Source of the DNA: JBGSWE01 sp049292975
Lineage (GTDB): Bacteria > Patescibacteriota > Saccharimonadia > Saccharimonadales > JACDBH01
Direction: 5' to 3'
NCBI GenBank assembly: GCA_049292975.1
Contig: JBATRZ010000011.1
Coordinates: 1-16,200, forward strand
DNA: 16,200 nt
The position numbers and the translations under genes are program-made. The notes under the pieces were generated by a model. It did not search any database. It was not told where the DNA came from and was given only the letters and a program-made list of their open reading frames with translations. Below, in pieces: positions 11,839 through 16,200 of the stretch (positions are counted from its first letter, which is position 1; each line of letters begins with the position of its first letter).

Positions 11839-14451
11839 ATGAAGTTGAGTAAGACGTACGAGCCTAGCCAGTATGAGGCGATGATCTATGAGCTCTGGGA
11901 GAAGGGTAATGCCTTCGCGCCGAAGGAGGGCGGGGTCCCCGCGAAACCTGGTTCGCGGGGTGATCGGGGCGGGGAGCCTTTTGTCATCCTGATGCCGCCG
12001 CCCAACGCCAATGCCAGCCTGCATATCGGCCATGCCTATGAGAATGCCATCAAGGATACACTGATCCGTTACCAGCGCATGCAGGGCAGGGAGGTGCTGT
12101 ACTTACCGGGCGCCGATCACGCCGGCTTTGAAACCCAAGTGGTATTCGAGAAGCACCTGGCCAGGGAAGGCAAGAGTCGCTTTGATTTCAACCGTGAGGA
12201 GCTGTACGGCCAGATTTATGACTTTGTCCAGGCTAACAGGGGTAATATGGAGGCACAGGTGCGGGCCATGGGTGCCAGTGCGGACTGGAGCCGCCTGGTC
12301 TTTACCCTAGACAAACAAGTCGTGGATACCACTTACGTCACGTTCAAGAGACTCTGGGATGATAAGTTGATCTACAGGGGTGAGCGGCTGGTAAATTACT
12401 GTACCTACCACCGCACCGGTTTTGCCGACATAGAAGTTGATTATGAAGAAATGAACAGCCCGCTGTATTACCTGAGGTACGGGCCGTTCACGCTGGCCAC
12501 CACCCGGCCGGAGACGAAGTTTGGCGACACCGCTGTAGCCGTCCACCCCGATGACGAGCGCTACAAGGAGTGGGTAGGCAAGGTCATCACCGTTGAGGGG
12601 CTTCACGGACCGTTTGAGATCCGCGTCATAGCCGATGAATACGTGGACCCTGCCTTTGGTACCGGGGCAGTCAAGATTACCCCGGCGCATGATTTCAATG
12701 ACTGGGAAGTGGCCCAGCGTCATAACCTGGAGGCGGTGCGTGTCATCAACCACGATGGCACTCTGAACCATAGGGCAGGGCAGTTTGAGGGCATGCCGGT
12801 TCTTGAGGCGCGCAAGGCCGTAGCCGAAGCCCTGAAAGCGAAAGGCCTGCTTGAGAAAGTGGACGGCAACTACCGTAACAGGGTAGGCAAGTGCTATAAG
12901 TGCGGCACCGTCATCGAGCCGATGTTGATGGACCAGTGGTTTATAGACATGAAGAAATTGGCCGGACCGGCCGTCAAAGCCCTCAAGCAAGATAAGATTA
13001 CCTTCTATCCTGCCGCCAAACGCGACCAGGTCATTACCTATCTGGAAGGGGTGAAGGATTGGAATATCAGCCGCCAGATCGCCTGGGGCATCCCTATCCC
13101 GGCCTTCCAGAACGTCGAAGATACCGATGAATGGATCTTTGACGAGCGCGTGGCCAGCGAAACGATAGAGGTGGACGGCAAGACCTACCGCCGTGACCCC
13201 GACGTCTTTGACACTTGGTTCTCGAGCGGCCAATGGCCATTCGTTACCCTCGGTTACCCCGACAGCCAGGATTACAAGCGGTATTACCCGGCGCAGTTCA
13301 TGGATATGGGCATCGATATCCTGTACCAATGGGCCGCACGGATGATATGCCTGGGGCTGTATGTAACCGGAGAAGTCCCGTTCCGGGAGCTATATCTGCA
13401 CGGCATGGTACGCAGCGAGGACGGCCGCAAGATGAGCAAATCACTGGGCAATGTCATTGACCCCAATGAGGTCATCGCTGCCAAAGGGGCGGATGCGCTG
13501 CGCATGGGCCTGATTACCGGCCGTAGCCCCGGCCTGAGTGCTGCCTATGCCCCCAGCAAAGTAGACGCCGGCCGCAACTTTGCAAACAAACTGTGGAACG
13601 TGGCTAGATTTATCGAAAATATCATCGGTGATGAGCATGACCAACGGCTGAAGGCCCGCCCCAAGAGCCCGGCCGACCACTGGATCCAAAACAAGCTGGC
13701 GGCTGCCAGCCGCCAGATAGCTGCCGACCTGGATAATTACCGCTTGTCTGAGGCCTACGACACGCTGTATCACACCGTCTGGGATGATTTTGCCGATTGG
13801 TACCTGGAAGCCAGCAAAGGCGAGCCCAACCACGCCGTCTTGGCGTACGGGCTGGAGACCATCCTGAAGCTAGCGCATCCGTTCGCGCCGTTCGTGACCG
13901 AAACTATCTGGCAGACTCTGAAGTGGGAGAAGAACACTATGCTGATAAGCAGTGCCTGGCCCGCAGTAAAACCAGGTGACGAGAAAGAAAGCAGGACGTT
14001 TGACGCTCTTAGAGGCCTTATAAGCGAGATCCGGGGCATTATCCAGTCCTTAGGCGTATCAAAGCTTACGCTTTACCACACAGGCTCTAGGTTGCTCTCG
14101 CAGCATGCTGGGCTGGTAACGCGGATGGCCAAGCTGAAGGGCGTCAAGGAAGTGGCCTCTGGCCGCGGCCTGCACCTGACCCAATCTGCCAGTTTACTGG
14201 ACAGCGAATGTTGGCTGGATGTCGATCATGAGACCGCTATGCGCTACCTGGCCAAACTGGAAGAACAGCAAACGGCCGAGGCTTTATCTGTCGAGCGCCT
14301 TAGAGCCCGCCTGTCTAACAAATCGTATGTACAGAACGCGCCCGCCGAGCTGGTGAACGAGACCAAAGCCCAACTGGCTGAATCCGAACAGCGCCTGGCA
14401 AGTATCAATGCCGAGCTGGACCGCTTCGGCTCCGCATCCAAAGAGCTATAA
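11839..14451 (+). CDS. valS: Valyl-tRNA synthetase
   Basis: Class I aminoacyl-tRNA synthetase that charges tRNA-Val and edits Thr, cytosolic. HIGH motif (62-65) in LMPPPNANASLHIGHAYENA; editing domain with TTRPETKFGDTAVAVHPDD; a CxxC pair in GKCYKCGT; catalytic KMSKS (531-535) in DGRKMSKSLGN; then the anticodon-binding domain and a C-terminal coiled coil (VERLRARLSNK ... LAESEQRLASINAEL) typical of ValS. The 870-aa length is normal. ATG 11839 (MKLSKTYEPSQYE) is chosen over the upstream in-frame ATG at 11785 because the family starts there and the -10 box lies between them. The N-terminal linker before PFVILMPPPN carries a Gly-rich stretch coded by a 24-bp hairpin. The stop overlaps the convergent regulator gene by 6 nt. 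Confidence 0.96.
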   Translation: MKLSKTYEPSQYEAMIYELWEKGNAFAPKEGGVPAKPGSRGDRGGEPFVILMPPPNANASLHIGHAYENAIKDTLIRYQRMQGREVLYLPGADHAGFETQVVFEKHLAREGKSRFDFNREELYGQIYDFVQANRGNMEAQVRAMGASADWSRLVFTLDKQVVDTTYVTFKRLWDDKLIYRGERLVNYCTYHRTGFADIEVDYEEMNSPLYYLRYGPFTLATTRPETKFGDTAVAVHPDDERYKEWVGKVITVEGLHGPFEIRVIADEYVDPAFGTGAVKITPAHDFNDWEVAQRHNLEAVRVINHDGTLNHRAGQFEGMPVLEARKAVAEALKAKGLLEKVDGNYRNRVGKCYKCGTVIEPMLMDQWFIDMKKLAGPAVKALKQDKITFYPAAKRDQVITYLEGVKDWNISRQIAWGIPIPAFQNVEDTDEWIFDERVASETIEVDGKTYRRDPDVFDTWFSSGQWPFVTLGYPDSQDYKRYYPAQFMDMGIDILYQWAARMICLGLYVTGEVPFRELYLHGMVRSEDGRKMSKSLGNVIDPNEVIAAKGADALRMGLITGRSPGLSAAYAPSKVDAGRNFANKLWNVARFIENIIGDEHDQRLKARPKSPADHWIQNKLAAASRQIAADLDNYRLSEAYDTLYHTVWDDFADWYLEASKGEPNHAVLAYGLETILKLAHPFAPFVTETIWQTLKWEKNTMLISSAWPAVKPGDEKESRTFDALRGLISEIRGIIQSLGVSKLTLYHTGSRLLSQHAGLVTRMAKLKGVKEVASGRGLHLTQSASLLDSECWLDVDHETAMRYLAKLEEQQTAEALSVERLRARLSNKSYVQNAPAELVNETKAQLAESEQRLASINAELDRFGSASKEL
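11937..11960. repeat. 24-bp hairpin inside valS
   Basis: CCCCGCGAA (11937-11945) and TTCGCGGGG (11952-11960) are perfectly inverted around ACCTGG. It encodes part of the Gly/Pro/Arg linker GGVPAKPGSRGDRGGE between the first helix and the HIGH-containing fold. It may be a small in-frame palindrome insertion or just GC-rich coding. Confidence 0.5.
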
Positions 14452-15348
14452 AATAGCCGCTGCCGGGGCGGGGGCTACGGAGGGCGCGGCGGCATCTGGT
14501 TCGCCAGTAGCCAGCTCAAGCGCCTGGCGGACCCGTTTGACAGATTCGTCCGGGCGGTAATCATCAAACCACATGACTTTCCAGCCCATCTGGCCGGCAG
14601 CCATGACGTTCTGGCGGGAATCGTCTATCAACAGGATTTCTTCTGAATTAACCCCGGCTTTGGCCTGCGCTATCTCGAAGATTTGCTGTTCGGGCTTGAT
14701 GACACCTACCTCCGAGGAGTCCACGATGGCGTCATACCCGATGTAGGGCACCAGGCCGCTTTGCATCATCTCGGGGATAAAGCCGGGCATGATGTTACTG
14801 AGCAAGCCGACCTTGTAGTACTCGCTGGCCCAGCGCACCAGCTCGTGCATCTCTGGTATGGCCTCGACGGCAGCCAGGTAGTACTGCTTCCAATCAACCA
14901 TGATCTTGCAGGTTTCGGCCATGATGCGGTTGAACTCGTCCAGAGCTAATTCGCCGCGGCAAACGGCGTCGTTGTAATGCCAAAATGTTGTCTCTATTAC
15001 ATCAGCTGAAACACCGCTGTCTTGGCTAAGACGGGTAAAGGCCTGGTGGAAGAACCGGACCAGGCAGCCGTTGATATCGAAGTAGACAAAGGTGACGCCG
15101 CTCTTGCTCTTGAACTTCTGCTTGGGTGCAACCAGGGCGGGCATGGTGCCCATAAGAGTATCCAGCGTAGTGCCAAGGACTTCGGCCAGGCGCTGGATGG
15201 TAAAGACGCTGGGGGCCTTGATGGCGCCGCGCTCGATCTTGGCCAAAGTCGAATACGATATGCCCGCCCGTTGGCATAATTCTTGCTGCGTGAGGCCGCG
15301 GCTTTGCCTGGCAGACTGCAGATGCCTGCCCAAACTCTGCTCATCCAT
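14446..15348 (-). CDS. XRE-family regulator fused to a HAD-like hydrolase domain
   Basis: Residues 7-62 are a Cro/C1-type helix-turn-helix (LQSARQSRGLTQQELCQRAG ... AEVLGTTLDTLM), so the protein should bind DNA. Residues ~86-275 are a HAD fold: motif I VYFDING (Asp91; the second Asp of DxD is replaced, as in FDxGNV-type members), motif II LLSNIMPG (Ser184), motif III GVIKPEQQIF (Lys218) and motif IV LLIDDSRQN (Asp242-Asp243). The tail is Ala/Pro-rich. It could sense a phosphorylated metabolite or be a HAD enzyme that controls its own gene; the target is unknown. Its promoter overlaps a symmetric element that fits autoregulation. The -10 ends 9 nt before the ATG, so the mRNA is leaderless. It converges on valS with a 6-nt overlap of the coding ends. 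Confidence 0.88.
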   Translation of the reverse strand: MDEQSLGRHLQSARQSRGLTQQELCQRAGISYSTLAKIERGAIKAPSVFTIQRLAEVLGTTLDTLMGTMPALVAPKQKFKSKSGVTFVYFDINGCLVRFFHQAFTRLSQDSGVSADVIETTFWHYNDAVCRGELALDEFNRIMAETCKIMVDWKQYYLAAVEAIPEMHELVRWASEYYKVGLLSNIMPGFIPEMMQSGLVPYIGYDAIVDSSEVGVIKPEQQIFEIAQAKAGVNSEEILLIDDSRQNVMAAGQMGWKVMWFDDYRPDESVKRVRQALELATGEPDAAAPSVAPAPAAAIL

Positions 15349-15351
15349 ACG

Positions 15352-15400
15352 GGTACTATAGTACTAGTACCTGACTAAATAACCAAGAAAATTGGTACTA
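15352..15400 (-). promoter_or_regulatory. Promoter and operator of the XRE-HAD gene
   Basis: Reverse strand: -35 TTGGTT (15381-15386), 17-nt spacer, -10 TACTAT (15358-15363), 9 nt to the ATG. The -10 is inside the 20-bp dyad GGTACTATAGTACTAGTACC (15352-15371), which has arms GGTACTA and TAGTACC. A third half-site GGTACTA lies at 15394-15400, upstream of the -35. This arrangement suits a dimeric XRE repressor acting on its own gene; binding is inference. Confidence 0.65.
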
Positions 15401-15461
15401 AATGGCTAGTTTCTACAACGATTCAGGTTTTTGCCTGTAATGTGCAAGCGTGAGAAACGTG

Positions 15462-15632
15462 TTACATCACCAAGTTGGCAAGTATCAGTACCACGACGAA
15501 TATCAGGACGCCGCTGATGGCCGAAGCCGTGACGGCGCTGCCGGTGTTGCCGCCGGTGTTGCGCATTAGCTTGCTATAGATCCAGGCGCTGGCGCTGACA
15601 GCGACAAGCAGGGCAACGACATAATTGGGCAT
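15462..15632 (-). CDS. Small membrane protein, 56 aa
   Basis: Reads MPNYVVALLVAVSASAWIYS, then a polar hinge with N-T-G-G-N-T-G-S, then a second hydrophobic segment (about 35-56, VTASAISGVLIFVVVLILAN) and ends L-V-M. Two membrane spans with a short Gly/Asn loop make a helical hairpin. It begins 5 nt after the stop of the HIT gene, so it is the second gene of that operon. Composition (Ala, Val, Leu codons with G/C wobble) matches its neighbours. Family and function are not recognised. Confidence 0.7.
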   Translation of the reverse strand: MPNYVVALLVAVSASAWIYSKLMRNTGGNTGSAVTASAISGVLIFVVVLILANLVM

Positions 15633-15637
15633 ATGGG

Positions 15638-16048
15638 TTAATCCATCCTTAGCTTTTCTGCTATTGCTGCCAGTGTAGCATGGTCGGGGTGCTTAGGTAT
15701 AATCTGGTCCCGGTGCTGGACGGCGTTATAAAATCCGGTTTCGCTGCCAAACGGCATGATATGGACATGGGCGTGCGGCACTTCGTAGCCCATGATGCTG
15801 ACGATAACTTTTTTGACCCCGTATATTTCCTTGACCCGGGCAGCCACCTTCTTGACGGTACTAAACAGCGCCTGGTAATCGTCTTCGGGCAGCTGCTCAA
15901 AATCGTCTACCTGGGCCTTGGGTACAACCAGGGTGTGGCCCTCGGTAAGCGGGCCGATGGATAAGAATGCGATGGTCTTATCGTCCTCGTAGATCTTGTG
16001 GCAGGGAATCTCGCCCTTGATAATACGCGTAAACACCGAATCTTCCAT
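15638..16048 (-). CDS. HIT-family nucleotide hydrolase/transferase
   Basis: A 136-aa histidine-triad protein of the Hint/HinT type, a cytosolic enzyme that cleaves nucleoside phosphoramidates or related adenylates. It starts MEDSVFTRIIKGEIPCHKIYEDD, the usual beginning (C/S-x-F-x-x-I-x-x-G-E-I-P). The GHTLVVPK strand follows (37-44), and the triad HAHVHIMPF has His92, His94 and His96. The substrate cannot be told from sequence. The start has no Shine-Dalgarno; an extended -10 box ends 6 nt upstream. It is followed after 5 nt by the 56-aa membrane protein gene. Confidence 0.92.
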   Translation of the reverse strand: MEDSVFTRIIKGEIPCHKIYEDDKTIAFLSIGPLTEGHTLVVPKAQVDDFEQLPEDDYQALFSTVKKVAARVKEIYGVKKVIVSIMGYEVPHAHVHIMPFGSETGFYNAVQHRDQIIPKHPDHATLAAIAEKLRMD

Positions 16049-16054
16049 AGCCTT

Positions 16055-16063
16055 ATTGTAGCA
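16055..16063 (-). promoter_or_regulatory. Extended -10 promoter of the HIT operon
   Basis: Reverse strand TGCTACAAT (TGn-TACAAT), 6 nt before the ATG, with no clear -35. The geometry again predicts a leaderless mRNA. Confidence 0.55.
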
Positions 16064-16108
16064 GGCGTACGGTGGTTTGAGCTGGACCGCGGAGCCGCCT
16101 GGTTCAGC

Positions 16109-16198
16109 CGCAAGGCCGGTGGCGCGGCGTGCGGCGAGTAGCGCCGCACAGGCCTTGCGCCCGTTCGAATCCCTACGCAGGCCAAGCAGTTGGCCTGC
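16109..16198. other. GC-rich hairpins at the window edge
   Basis: CGCAAGGCC (16109-16117) pairs with GGCCTTGCG (16151-16159), enclosing GTGCGGCG (16129-16136) and CGCCGCAC (16142-16149) with loop AGTAG. A second hairpin, GCAGGCCAA (16177-16185) with TTGGCCTGC (16190-16198), has the loop GCAG. It may be part of a structured RNA or a repeat that continues beyond the window. GTTCGAATC at 16163-16171 resembles a tRNA T-loop, but its flanks do not pair. Confidence 0.45.
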
Positions 16199-16200
16199 TC

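Noticed and set aside
12307..13329. A 340-codon reverse-strand frame inside valS.
   Set aside because: It is the antisense of conserved ValS coding sequence and has no features of its own.
16160..16176. GTTCGAATC, a classic T-loop, suggesting a tRNA 3' end.
   Set aside because: The bases on both sides are C-rich and cannot form the T-stem, and no matching acceptor strand lies upstream.
1..16200. CRISPR arrays, known transposase genes, and diversity-generating retroelement components.
   Set aside because: No regularly spaced repeats, no transposase or reverse-transcriptase motifs and no Cas-like genes were found in any frame, despite the Avd-related four-helix-bundle gene.

Overview
The window looks like a chromosomal segment of a small-genome bacterium, most probably from the candidate phyla radiation (Patescibacteria, Saccharibacteria-like). 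This is an inference. It rests on a short MurE-type ligase without the usual N-terminal domain, a free-standing S23-type four-helix-bundle gene, a long hypothetical membrane protein with low-complexity linkers, many genes whose promoters sit directly on the start codon, and small repeats inside or abutting core genes. TGA acts as a normal stop (the genes at 2880-3278 and 9464-10777 read cleanly with the standard code).

Layout. 1-2121: groEL (partial, reverse) and groES (reverse), with a CIRCE operator over the promoter. 2125-4499: three genes I cannot name fully (a 212-aa reverse gene, a GC-rich 132-aa forward gene, a 335-aa reverse gene with a phosphoribosyltransferase signature) and a structured non-coding segment at 3301-3450. 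4578-5800: an amidinotransferase/DDAH-like gene preceded by a small ORF and carrying an in-frame insert. 5799-6226: an S23-type four-helix-bundle gene framed by inverted repeats. 6204-9145 (reverse): the MurE-type ligase and a 523-aa single-pass membrane protein, separated by a bidirectional terminator. 9297-10968 (forward): a small ORF, tsaD with two in-frame repeats, and two relic copies of its C-terminal tail. 10969-11457: unknown reverse gene. 11501-11838: non-coding or tiny ORFs, a terminator hairpin and the valS promoter. 11839-14451: valS. 14446-15348 (reverse): an XRE-HAD fusion regulator. 15462-16048 (reverse): a HIT hydrolase plus a 56-aa membrane protein. 16109-16198: GC-rich hairpins at the window edge.

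The most unusual content is the repeat load. A palindrome family of about 165-170 bp seems to occur three times: across the start codon of the DDAH-like gene (4596-4759), in frame inside it (about 5345-5518), and across the start codon of tsaD (9308-9474). All three share a core related to GCGTATCC...GATACGATGCG. Two copies are crossed by a small ORF that ends in overlap with the downstream start codon. tsaD also carries two homologous 42-codon in-frame repeats and has three successive versions of its C-terminal tail, one in each reading frame. The four-helix-bundle cassette supplies or touches the termini of both neighbouring genes. Together these suggest repeats that tolerate, or exploit, insertion at gene ends and in protein loops.

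A second theme is expression. At least six genes have a -10 box ending 6-11 nt before the start codon, which predicts leaderless mRNAs. groES, groEL and the DDAH-like gene instead have good Shine-Dalgarno sequences.
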